Assembly (NCBI RefSeq): GCF_030272615.1
Contig: NC_081406.1
Span: 217,442,997-217,506,996 of the forward strand
Reading direction: 5' to 3'
Length of the DNA stretch: 64,000 nt
From: Cryptomeria japonica
Taxonomy: Eukaryota; Streptophyta; Pinopsida; Cupressales; Cupressaceae
This document shows, piece after piece, positions 1-10,201 of this stretch. The notes under the pieces are model-generated. The model had not been told where the DNA came from, made no database searches, and saw nothing but the letters and a program-made list of their open reading frames with translations. The position numbers were made by a program, and so were the translations under genes. Numbering within the stretch: the first letter of the stretch is position 1; each line of letters opens with the position of its first letter.

Positions 1-24
1 TCGATCCATTTTATCCTATTCATC

Positions 25-168
25 CTATAGTGTATTTTGGGGTTTTATCAAGGAAATTGTAGCCCATCGATCTCTATCCATGAGCATGTCCTCCATTTTG
101 AATTTCCATAACTCAAACTTGTTGCCATTAAATTTATCCATCTCTATTCTGCTAGATGTGCTTGCCAT
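25..168 (-). pseudogene. Copia-type gag N-terminus, partial
   Basis: The minus-strand frame starts at an ATG at 168 and reads MASTSSRIEMDKF followed by NGNKFELWKFKMEDML. This is the typical opening of plant Ty1/copia gag, in which a short leader precedes an F-x-G-x-N/K-x-ELWK-x-KMEDLL block of the UBN2-like gag domain. Gag packages the element RNA in virus-like particles. The frame stops at an in-frame TAG at 25-27, only 48 codons in, so this copy is broken. The remainder lies outside the left window edge. The start is chosen because it lies about 110 bases after the primer-binding site, the usual spacing in Copia elements; the open codons upstream of it run into the primer site and are not coding. 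Confidence 0.75.
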
Positions 169-275
169 AACTAGCCTACAACAAAGTTTTGAAATCTTCC
201 ACTGCAAAACTCCCACTGAAACTAGATCAGCACAAAAAAACCCATCAACCCAAAAATAATAACAAAGTTGATTAA

Positions 276-287
276 GCTCTGATACCA
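276..287 (-). other. Primer-binding site, initiator tRNA-Met (Copia)
   Basis: On the minus strand this reads TGGTATCAGAGC, the standard plant initiator-Met primer site. It is separated by two bases from a TG/CA LTR boundary at 290, which therefore begins the 5' LTR of a minus-strand Copia element extending rightward. The far LTR end could not be fixed because no second copy lies in the window. Confidence 0.85.
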
Positions 288-289
288 AT

Positions 290-657
290 TGAAATGAAGC
301 CTAAGTGTGGAATAGTGCTTCCAAATGCTACATCTATCAGGAGAGGTGACGTAGAAATTTCTTACAATTAAAATCAGATTTAATCAAATAAAACCATAAC
401 TAGGGAAAACTTTAAGAAACCCCCCCCCATCGGATAAGGTGTAAAAACCTAGCAAAAGCTGTATAATTCCCAGGGAAAATTTTAATTTTACTGGTGAATT
501 TTTACAGTTTATGGAAAAAAAAAAATAATCTCCATTGGTGAATTAGTCGTGATCGCTCAAAGTTTGTGAAAAGTCCTGGCGAATTGTAATGCTTTTAAAA
601 CCAAAAAACTAATTTGCGTGCAAATTGTAATGTTTTTAAAAATAGAAAAATATTTGC
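290..657 (-). other. Presumed 5' LTR start of the edge Copia element and AT-rich DNA
   Basis: LTR sequence should begin at 290 from the primer-site spacing. The stretch includes a run of C at about 421-428 and several copies of the words TTGGTGAAT and TGGCGAATTG, which foreshadow the minisatellite that follows. No coding potential is visible. Confidence 0.4.
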
Positions 658-865
658 ATTGGCGATTTCAACCTATTTTCAAACAATTAAAAAAAAAATA
701 TTGGCGATTTCAACCTATTTTCAAACCATAAAAATAAAATATTGGAAATTTCAAGCTATTTTCAAACCATAAAAAAAAAATATTGGCGATTTCAAGATAT
801 TTCCAAACCATAAAAAAAATATATTAGGATTTCAACCTTTTTCCAAAATGTAAAAATAATATATT
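658..865. repeat. 41-42 bp minisatellite, about five copies
   Basis: Units of the form TTGGCGATTTCAACC, then TATTTTCAAACCATAAAAA, begin near 661, 703, 744, 785 and 827, and a sixth truncated start lies near 862. The units differ by a few substitutions and by the length of an A-run. Confidence 0.8.
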
Positions 866-869
866 GGCA

Positions 870-1680
870 CCTCAGCAGTCATCGCCAAGTCATTAAAACA
901 CGTGGCACACAATCATCAACTCTCTACCTGAAAGACTGCCCATTAGAAAATCTCGTGACCTAGCGACAAGCCCTTAGGACTCTATCTCCAACTCGCAAGA
1001 TGAAAATGCTAAGCCTTCATAACCTCGAGATCTAACAACTGAGGGAAACTAAACTGCCACTCGCTAACTCTCAAACACAAAATGTTAAGTCCTCATCACC
1101 GCAGTGACTTGGAGATAGTGGTAACTTTAACCCTTGTCACATACTCACCAACATAAAACTGTTTATCTCTTAACCACTAGCACTTCACTCGCAAGCTCAC
1201 GGCTTGATCAGGTCTTCAGACATTTAACTTCGCGAGCTGGCGATAACCATAAAACTTAACCATGAACTGTCTAGTCACTAGCTCGCAACCTAAAAATGCT
1301 TACATTAAACAAACATGAGAGCTAGCGACAACTGTATGAAATGAGTTACTCGCTAACTCTCTCAACTATAATGTATGACATCAGACCAACTCCAGACCTC
1401 ACGACCAAAGCAATTTCATTAACAATCTCCAGCTCGGTAACATAAAATGCTAACACCAAAAAAGCTAGAGACCTCGTGATGTAAACCCAAACCAGCTTGT
1501 CGCCAACTTACGGCTTGATCACATCTTCAGACATTTTACCTCGCAAGCTGGCAATAACCATAAAACTTAACCACAAACTATCTGGTTGCTAGCTCACAAC
1601 CTAAAAATGCTAACATTAAACAAACATGCGAGCTAGCGACAACTATGGTGGCAAGCTAATATGTATGAGGAATTTTTAAG
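870..1680. repeat. Diverged dispersed repeat R, copy 1 (CTCGCAAGCTCGC-rich)
   Basis: This non-coding block is studded with variants of CTCGCAAGCTCGC and GCGAGCTAGCGACAAC, separated by AAAATGCTAACA-type spacers. It aligns with 20640-21850 in the same orientation; the best stretch is 1311-1500 against about 21557-21770, which share AATTTCATTAACAAT and ACATAAAATGCTAACACC. Inside this copy, 1201-1330 and 1511-1650 are direct duplicates about 310 bases apart, both starting CGGCTTGATCA and containing AACCATAAAACTTAACCA. The two copies flank the long unknown minus-strand ORF and could be its decayed LTRs, but no TG/CA ends or target duplication were found. Confidence 0.6.
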
Positions 1681-3881
1681 GCTTGGATGCCAACTCATTC
1701 TTGAGGGACTAGTTTGAAGGTTTCTCGTGAGTCGAGGTTGATTAGACAAGTGAGGATGATGGTTTCAGAGGCATAAAAGGATTGGATAGCTTCTGAGTTA
1801 GACATTGGAGATCATGGATTTCTCTGAGAAATTAGATCTTAGGTTGCTTGTTGTCATGGATTCTGAAGCAGAATTTGTCCAATCAAGGAGGAATAAAATC
1901 AGAACAAAATTGTTCACAAAAGATGAGCCTTAGCAGGATGTAGTGGATTTGATAGGCATGACTTCTAGATTCTATAGTCATGTTGAAAAACACCAAAATG
2001 ATGATTTTTCACATGAATGAGCATCACCAAATGAAGTGTTAAAAGGTTACAAATACAATGGAGTGGTGACTTAATTGGTAGAAGAGAAAAGAAACCTTTT
2101 TCATTTTTCGAGAGTGGTTTTTTCCTTAGAAAGGAAGATGATGTTTGAGCAGGATCGTGCATGGAGTTGTTGTGTGTTGTGTGATCCTGAATGGGTGTTT
2201 TTTTGTTTTCTCCTATGTGAGTTTGTTTATTGTCAGAGCGGTTGTGAAAGTGAGAAGGATTGTCAGAGGGGGTGTGAAAGCCTTTTCTTATCAAGAAAGG
2301 CCAAGCATGGCACATCCTCGGCTTCTACTCTGCCACAGGATGGCAGGGGGTTTGAAGAAGGAGCCCGTAGAGGAATGAAAGAAGGATTTGTTTGGGTGGG
2401 GAGTGGCAACCAGTCATCTTTTTGATGACATGGAAGATGCAACCCCTCCCCAACATATTGCATTTACCCTAAAGCTCCTCTTTCCACTTTCCCTAATCGT
2501 GGGCATGAAGGCTCGAGCTCCTCTTTCCATTTTCTCTGTTCCTGGGCATGAAGGCTTCCTCCTCTATTTTAATGTTTAGGGGTGACTTTACTAATTTTCT
2601 TCTTGCCAGGTCCCAGTATCCTTCTGAAAAGGGAAATGATCTATTGGACAGAACGTAACATCTCACATTCCATCTGAAGGCATTAGGGTGATAATGGCAT
2701 GGCTCAAGCAGTTTTGCAAGTTGTATAGTCATTGGGGTTCCTTTTCTGGTTCCAGTAGTGATTCTAGACTCTAGGTGAAGGGAGCAAGTTGTATAGTCAT
2801 TTACAAAGTAAATGAAAAGAATTTATTGTCAAGCTTTGTGCAAGTTCTTGAAGGAATTATATATAAATTTATTTTGTGATGGTCGACAAAAGTAGTAATT
2901 TTATTCAATAGAAATTAAATTATAATCTATTTCTCCTCGGTCTATAATTTTATCTCTTTCAAATGATCAGAATCATGAGTTTTAACTTTTTTCATTTGTT
3001 GCATTGTTATGGTGTATGTAATTTTTCATTTGATGCTTCCTATTATGCCCAAGAAGGCAAAATTTTTGTTAGTCTGGAATCATATTAAGGATTCACCTCA
3101 TTGTAATTGGTGGGCAGATTATAGGTATGAGTAAATGCCAACTTTATGGAGGAGGGAAAACATGTACATGATAGTCATAGAACATCTCCATATATATTAC
3201 ATAAATATCCATAGTATATAAAATCATAAGAGTATTAAGAATGAAAGTATCAAACACCACAATAGATATGAATACAACATAATTAGTAAAACATGCATGC
3301 AACTCAAATAAAGGGAATATCTTTTGAGGATCCAATTCCATGATAGATGTTATAGACAAATCACACTTTCATAATCAAAGGAAAACAAGAAAACATATTC
3401 ACCCACAATGAATAAACTATTATAATTGGAAGGTCACTTCACCAAGTCAACATCAAGACAATAGACCAGTGCCTTATCCTAGGGCATAGAGTCACTTACA
3501 ATTAAAAGACAACCTAATAATAAACTTCAATAAGATTCATTTGTAGATAAATAGGAATGAATATGCCATTACATACACAACCCAGATTCATACGTAAACT
3601 GAAAAACCCTTGACCATTCAATTCACAATGAAAACATAAATTCAACACAAAGACAATTATGTAAAGATCTCAAACTACAAATGATATTGATATTATATTC
3701 ATAATGATATCAAAAAGTAAATTCAAAATACGATTCAGCTATGCACTTATCAAGATTCAAATTCTTGAATAGTTGAACTATTATAACTATACCAGAGTTT
3801 TCAACATCAATAAAAGTGGCCAACTAGCCATCCCTCTCAAATTAATCTTGGAATCCTTTTATAAGATGAGGATTCAACAAA
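1681..3881. other. Intergenic stretch with one 43-bp tandem duplication
   Basis: No convincing coding sequence was found; the short open frames around 1965-2730 have no recognisable motif and overlap on both strands. At 2473-2558 a 43-bp unit (AGCTCCTCTTTCCA to GGGCATGAAGGCTCG) is duplicated in tandem with a few differences. The part from about 3100 to 3881 is AT-rich and probably the 3' flank of the unknown ORF that ends at 3882. Confidence 0.5.
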
Positions 3882-4163
3882 CTTAGAATTACTTTGAGGA
3901 ATCCTGGGTAGCAACCTGACATTTCTTATTTTGCTTTAGCATGGCTTGCCACCTGTCCACCTCTTTGTCTATTGGCCACCTGAATGCCTTTACCTCTTCC
4001 AACTTTGCATGGTCAACCTCAACCTTGAATAGTGAATCAAGCATACCGTTAAGGAAATCAACATCAACCTATTAATCTATATGCTTGATTATTTCTTCTT
4101 CCTCCAGAGTGAAATCAAATTCGCTGGTCCAATCAGAAACTGATTTCAAATCTCCATTACTAC
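3882..4163 (-). pseudogene. C-terminal piece of long unknown ORF, separated by Element 1
   Basis: This is the downstream end of the minus-strand frame found at 17325-20445. When the Element 1 insertion and one copy of its TSD are ignored, the frame passes directly from the IYGS of the right part into NGDLKSVSDW of this part. The segment is acidic and charged (TLEEEEIIKHID, then EVDHAKLEEVKAF), holds two in-frame stops after EIIKHID, and closes with QVATQDSSK and TAA at 3882. Its function is not recognised. The direct continuity across the TSD shows that this DNA belonged to one ORF before Element 1 arrived. Confidence 0.65.
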
Positions 4164-6044
4164 TGATACTCTACAAAAAGGATTAGAAAATCTGTTTGAT
4201 GGCAACACACACAAGAGCATAAGAAACAAACGTTAGTGTTAGCAACAAAAGATTATCCTAAACAGGCATATCAAGAGAGATATTAAGCATGAAATAGAAA
4301 GCATATAAACATAGAATAAAATAGCTAATCAAGATGCTCATAGTTGCTCCTCCCTTGTTCCTCTCCTCTCCAAGTCCCAAATGAGTGTAGCTCTTAGCTT
4401 TTAGCACTAGCCATGGATGCCATATGGAGATTCAAGATAGTTGAATATGATAAGCAAATGCTATGCAAGTGTAGATAGTGATGCTATGAGAAAGCTCTAT
4501 GCTAATACCAGTATAACAACAATACTCTAATGCTTCTCTCTTTGCTTGAGGAGAAGGGTTCTATTTATAGAAGAAATGGGGAAATGAAGGGTTAAGATTG
4601 AATGGTTTAATCAAGGGCCAAGTTTGAAAGTTGGGGATCCATGCGCACAATCGGCACCAATAAAATGGTGACAAGTGTCAACATAGGATTGGGTTGAGAG
4701 AAGAGGTTGGAGGCATTAAAGGCCTAAGAAGACCTCATGGTTATCTAGAGGCTAAGGGTCAAGTCCAAATTAAGATTACCCACTGGATTAAGAGTTAATC
4801 CAAGGATAAACCTTTGTGCAAATGTTTAAGAGATAATCATGGTCAAACCATTAATGGCCTGATGAGACCTTTGGGTTGGGTAGAGGTTGAGTCAAAACAA
4901 ATGTTTTAACCATGTGGGAGGGTTTGAGGTAACCATTAATGGTTATTGGAGACTTTGGGGATTAAGTGTTTGAAGGTTGAAAGCCTTCAATGGTTATCAA
5001 AGACTTTGAGCCTTTTAGTGGTTGAAGGTTGAAAGCCTTTAATGGTTATCAAAGACTTTGAGGGTTTGAGAAGTGACTTCCCTTTTGCTTAGGAATGTGA
5101 CAAAGTTTAGAGAAGGGGTTAGGTTATTTAGAAGTGATTAGAAAATTCTAGAAAGGGTTTAGGCATGCAAGTGGATTTTGTAGGAAAATGCAAGTGGGAG
5201 AAATTTTGGTATTTTCAATTAAAATAAAATCATTTATTTCAATTAAATGGTGTAATTTGTATTTGGATAAATATTCAAATAAATATTAATTTATTTAAAT
5301 GAGAAAAATGAAGATAAAGCATTAAAATGCTTGAAGACTTTGAGGGAAACCATTAAAGGCTTGAAGACTTTAAGGAAAACCATTAAAATCTTAAGAAGAC
5401 TATAAAAGGAAGCCATCAAGTTTGAAGACTTTAAAGCCATCAAGTTTGAATACTTTAAGGGAAACCATTAAAGGTTTCAAGTGGGTGAGGATAAATAGGA
5501 TTTTAAATAAATAATTTATTTAAAATAGTTGTGCAACTTGCTTTTGTAGGAAAATACAAGTGGGTGGAGGATAAAGGTGATTTAAATAAATTATTTATTT
5601 AAAATAATTGTGCAACTTGCTTTTGTAGGAAAATAAAAGTGGGTGGAGGATAAAGGTGATTTAAATAAATTATTTATTTAAAATAATTGTGCAACTTGCA
5701 TTTGTAGGAAAATACAAGTGGGTAGAGGATAAAGGTGATTTAAATAAATGTTAATTTATTTAAATGTGAGAGGTGGGATTTTGGGGATTTAAATAAATAT
5801 TAATTTATTTAAATGTGAGAGAAGATTTAATTAAACAAATATGATTTATTTATTTAATTAATAGTCTGAATTTGGTTAAGTGAATTAAATCAAATAAATT
5901 GAACAATTTATTTAATTAATAGGAGAAGAGGGTTAAGATGAATTAATTAAATATATTAATTTAATTAATTATTAATTGATGGTTAAATAATCAAATAAAT
6001 ACTAAGTATTCATTTAATTAAGTGGACAGATTTATGTGACTACA
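4164..6044 (-). repeat. Element 1, 3' LTR
   Basis: This matches 15474-17324 over its whole length. It is 30 bases longer, mainly because one AGCATTAAAATGCTTGAAG unit near 5320 is missing from the other LTR. It contains a tandem array of 79-bp units at 5491-5760. Confidence 0.97.
5491..5760. repeat. 79-bp tandem repeat within LTR (3' LTR copy)
   Basis: Three full units and part of a fourth, each containing AGGATAAAGGTGATTTAAAT, a short AAATTATTTATTT inverted core, TTGTGCAACTTGC and TTTGTAGGAAAATACAAGTG. The same array appears in the other LTR at about 16762-17045, so it predates insertion. Confidence 0.85.
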
Positions 6045-6058
6045 TTTTGCCCCTCTTT
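6045..6058 (-). other. Element 1 polypurine tract
   Basis: On the minus strand this reads AAAGAGGGGCAAAA and directly abuts the TGTAGTC start of the 3' LTR. It is the expected plus-strand primer for reverse transcription. Confidence 0.85.
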
Positions 6059-8407
6059 GAGACGGTGCGGTTTATCGCGTCGTTTCAAAGAAAGAAAAAT
6101 AGGTGTGAAGAAATGCCCCATAAAATGTAAATTTAATGGGTGGTATGCCCCCTCGAGAGATGGGCCGAAATTTTTTGAAAAATCGGGCGATCTCTCGAAA
6201 AAGAATGAAAAGTGGAGGGGAGGTAGAATAGAAGAAATTAGAACTAATGATGAAAGAATGGGAGAAAATGGAGTGAATATGAAGAAATAACAAGCCAGTG
6301 GGTACCCTGAGGTCATGCAAGAGATACATAGCAGATGTAGTGTAGGGTTTGGATTGATGCTATACAATTGATCAAAATTGGTTAGACAATCTGGTGCAAT
6401 CGGTTTAATTGCCCCGGTCAAGTCAAAGCGTGACAGTTGATGTCAGTTGGTCGCTTGGACATGATAAAATCTGAGTAAGTGAATCAAAGTGACCTGATGT
6501 GACTTAGACAATTGATGTAATTGCTCGATGAAGTCAAGGTATATGAAGCAAAATACTCATTGAGACTTAGACAATTGATGTAATTGTCCATTGGATTGTG
6601 TTTGATTGGTTGATCAATTGATAGTGTGTGCGTGGGATGGATGATTGTGGTGAATCATAGCAGCCCCGTTGAGACTAGGTCATTATGATAAATGCCTGAT
6701 GTAGTCTAGGATTACCATGATCGATTACCTATTGAGACCCGAAGATACTTGATCAGAGTATCTGTTGATAGTCTAGGTGTGTGGGAGTCGATGTATCTGT
6801 GTAGACAGAGTAACTGGCTTAATTTTGTGGATGAGTGAGGATGGGAAGCGATGAAGGGATTAGGATGATGTTGATGATCAAGATAGGGAGGGTGAGGGGG
6901 GATTTGATGTTAGATAGAAGAAATGAAGGACCTATTACATTCCTATGGAAGAAGAGGAAAATAGAGTATCCATTGTCATTACTATGTATGAATGATATGC
7001 AGCTATTTATGAATGTATGGATGGATGGACTGCAATGGAATGCAATATATACAAATGAGATGGAATGATGATCCATGGTGCTTTATTTTTCATCATTGAG
7101 CTTTAAAATGTTGTAAGAAAATACAAGCAACTTGACATAAAGATTCAAGATGACCAGAGTATTTCTTACATGGATTTTATATAGCAAGTTAATACAAGCA
7201 ACTTGATATAATGGATCAAGTTGACCTGAGTATTTCTTGTGGAACAGACAAGGATTATCTCTGTTCATGCATGACTTGGATCGTCCTCCTTGATCTTAGG
7301 CTGATCATATCCTGAGACAAGTGCATACCATACTAAAAGATAAAAACCTTTATCCAGTTTGGATGAGGTAGGAAGAACCAAAGGAAGAGCATTGTACCTG
7401 CAAACAAATAGTATATACATAAAGAATAAAGAATAAGGATCCTTGGTAATGGTGCATGCCCATATGGTTGAGGTATACGCTGTAGTCAGCAAGCCGTAAT
7501 GATCTATGACTGCATTTGGCATAAAATCACGTAGGTTGGTGAACTTCCCACATAGACACCATTAGGACATGCCCCAGAACTTCATCGGAAATAATGCGCA
7601 AACGATACAAAACATTGCTGCAAGATCCTGATACAGATAAACGAACGATTGTACTCACAAATCAACCAAGTATTTGATAGCTTAACATAATTTTCTTGTC
7701 AAAGAAAACATCACTTTTGTCTTTGTTTTGGTAAGGAAGGATGCATCCTTGTTGAAGACAGTTTGATTGTTGATGTTGATTGTGTGGTTGATTGGTAAAT
7801 GGTCATTGTGTGAGTAGTTTGTCAATGTTTATTTTGGTATCTGCATGGATGGGTATGTACAAGGTGTTGCCATGTTTTTGTGTGATTTTTCAATGGTTTT
7901 GTCGATGTTTTTGGATTTTGAATTGTTTTGAATGTTTTTGGTATTTTTGCGAGATATTTTTGAATGTTTTTGGATTTTTGATGATTGTTTGAATGAAGAA
8001 CTTAATGAATCATAAGACAATGTAGAATCCACTTCCATCAATAGGTTAAAGGCATTGCCCCCAGTTTTAGACATGACTATGAAAAAGTGGGATGCAAGAT
8101 GTATGGAGTACTATCATAATTGCAGAGGAATAAAAAGCCATGGTTGATGGATGGATGGATGTATGTATGAAGTAGATGTGATCGCAACAAGTCTGAAAGA
8201 CAATGGAGCCATAGCCTTTACGAGTGGCACCTGTTTGCCAGGTTTTCTCCATCGTACTTACCCAAGGTGCCACTGGAGTGGTTGTTCACCGTTTGGATGC
8301 ATGATTTTTCTTTACTTTTTTGAATGTTTTTGTATTTTCTTCAGGACATTTTTCTGAATGTTTTTGGTATTTTCTGGTATGTAGGGAAGCCTGATGCTTT
8401 GTACAGC
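6059..8407 (-). other. Element 1 non-coding region between pol and 3' LTR
   Basis: About 2.3 kb with no supportable ORF, an extended 3' region as often seen in Tat-type elements. A 72-bp direct duplication is present at 7119-7247 (AATACAAGCAACTTGA repeated). Repeats of ACAATTGATGTAATTG occur near 6508-6590. Runs of TTTTTGAATGTTTTTGG occur near 7925-7990 and 8318-8375. Confidence 0.6.
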
Positions 8408-8677
8408 TTAGGTATAAAACCGTTTGAGGTGCATGCTGTTGATTGGATCTGCAAGCAGTTCTCCTTCTGATGTAGCCAACTGATATGCCCCGGACCCGAA
8501 CACAGTAGTGACAACATACGGGCCCAGCCAGTTTGTTTCAAACTTGCCTTGATGTTCTCTGTTTGGTTGATTGCGAGGATTCTCTCGAAGAACAAGATCA
8601 CCTACCTCAAATGTACGAGGTCTAACTTGATGATTGTAGCTTCTGCTCATGCGTTGCTGATAGGCTTTGAGATGGTT
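8408..8677 (-). pseudogene. Element 1 integrase C-terminus
   Basis: It continues the same frame with YQQRMSRSYNHQVRPR, FEVGDLVLRENPRN, GKFETNWLGPYVV and MHLKRFYT, then TAA. This is the GPF/Y-type C-terminal module of gypsy integrases (here LGPYVV). No chromodomain follows, consistent with Tat rather than a chromovirus. Confidence 0.88.
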
Positions 8678-9307
8678 CTATGCAGCTTGTCGCTTTTCAT
8701 CAAGTAACTCTAAGTCCTGAAGACGGGACACTCTATATGCTTCGTCATCTATCAGATTATGCAAGGAAACCCATAATGATGGTATCTCGACCTCAATAGG
8801 CAAGATAGCTTCTGCACCATAGACCAATGAATAAGGAGTTGCACCTGTAGGGGTTCGAATGCTAGTTCGATATGCCCGTAGTGCTGGATTTAGTTGAACA
8901 TGCCAATCACGACCAGCATCATTAACTATCTTCTTTAGGATCCTCAATATGTTTTTATTGGATGCTTCGGCCTGACCATTGCCTTGTGGGTAATAGGGAG
9001 TGGAAAAGCGGTGTTGGATATGAAATTTTTCACAAAGTTCGCGGACATCCTGATTTTTGAAAGGAAGACCATTATCTGTGATGATGGACATGGGTACACC
9101 ATACCGGCAGATGATGTAATTGAGGATGAATGAGGCGATCTGCTTACCGGTGACTTGGGTAAGTGGAACAACTTCGATCCACTTTGTGAAATATTCGGTA
9201 GCGGTAATAATGAATTTATGGCCATTGGATGAAGATGGATGGATTTTACCTACAAGGTCAAGGCCCCATTGACAGAAAGGCCATGGCGTTGTGATTGGTT
9301 GTAGTTC
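8678..9307 (-). pseudogene. Element 1 integrase catalytic core
   Basis: The DDE core is complete by inspection: D in FCQWGLDLVGKI, D in SIITDNGLPFKNQ and E in GNGQAEASNKNI. WIEVVPLTQVTGKQIA and RAYRTSIRTPTGATPYSLVYG are also typical of gypsy integrases. The segment ends with LLDEKRQAA and a TAG at 8678-8680. Integrase inserts the DNA copy and makes the 5-bp TSD. Confidence 0.92.
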
Positions 9308-9790
9308 CTATGCTGGTGCATGTATTAGGTCACCATGAACTTGACATTTCTTGCATTTTCTGACAAAGTAGTAGGAATCCTTTTCCATAGATGGCCAATA
9401 GTATCCATTGCGCAGGAGTTTCTTGGCTAGTGACGGACCACTTGAGTGAGTCCCGCAAATTCCTTCATGTACTTCTTCCAAAGCCTTTGTTATCTCATCA
9501 TGTTCTAGACATCGAAGGAGAGTACCATCAAGACCGCATCGGTATAGGGTTTTGGCAATAATGGTATATCGAGCAGTTTGGCGAATGAAGGTTTTACATT
9601 GGTTGGGAGGAAGGGTGTGATTGCGGAGATAGGTGTAGAATTCACCATACCATGGGGATTCAGGGATATCATAAGCGGGGATCCAAAGCTGTTCTACCAA
9701 GAACTCGTAGCATGTTGAATTCTGTGGAAGATCTAGGAGAGATGCGATGGTAGCCATAGCGTCAGCAACTCGATTCTGATCTCTTGGTAT
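9308..9790 (-). pseudogene. Element 1 integrase zinc-binding part
   Basis: It opens with IPRDQNRVADA, the conserved end of the second RNase H region. The HHCC zinc-binding module follows: HEGICGTH, then YYWPSMEKDSYYFVRKCKKC. It ends GDLIHAPA before a TAG at 9308-9310. All four zinc ligands are visible (His, His, Cys, Cys). Confidence 0.88.
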
Positions 9791-10201
9791 CTACTCAAAA
9801 GTGATAGTAGTAAATGATGTCTTTAGAGTGTCCACCATTTGCTTATATGGCATGAGTTTATCATCTTTGGTCTGATATTCATCTGTTGCTTGTCGAATGA
9901 CTAGTTGGGAGTCGCCATATACTTGCAGTTCTTGTAATTTCCATTGTATGGCTAACCTGAGTCCTGTGATCAAGGCCTCATACTCTGCTATGTTGTTTGT
10001 GCATGGAAATGTGAGCCTGTAAGACTTCGGGATGCTATCACCTTGAGGTGTGATAAACAAAATGCCTGCCCCCGAGCCATGTCTAGTGTACGAGCCATCA
10101 AAGTAGAGTTTCCATGGTTGTGTTGTTGTGATCATGAATATCTCTTCGTTTGGAAAATTTGAAATAAGAGGATGATCACCTATGAGAGGTGCATCGGCCA
10201 A
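9791..10201 (-). pseudogene. Element 1 second (archaeal-type) RNase H
   Basis: The segment contains WKLYFDGSYTRHGSGAGILF, then NNIAEYEALITGLRLA and LQVYGDSQLVIRQA. These are the D, E and D blocks of an RVT_3-type RNase H domain, located between the gypsy RNase H and integrase. Dual RNase H is characteristic of the Tat lineage (established knowledge). The catalytic acidic residues are present. The segment ends at a TAG after TTITFE. Confidence 0.9.

Noticed and set aside
870..1680. Repeat R as a CRISPR array
   Set aside because: The repeats are irregular and diverged, in a plant nuclear context with retroelements.
2075..2425. Plus-strand 116-residue frame
   Set aside because: No motif or family pattern, with overlapping frames on both strands; not supported.
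6819..7076. Overlapping frames on both strands around 6819-7076
   Set aside because: They lie in the non-coding tail of Element 1 and show no motif.
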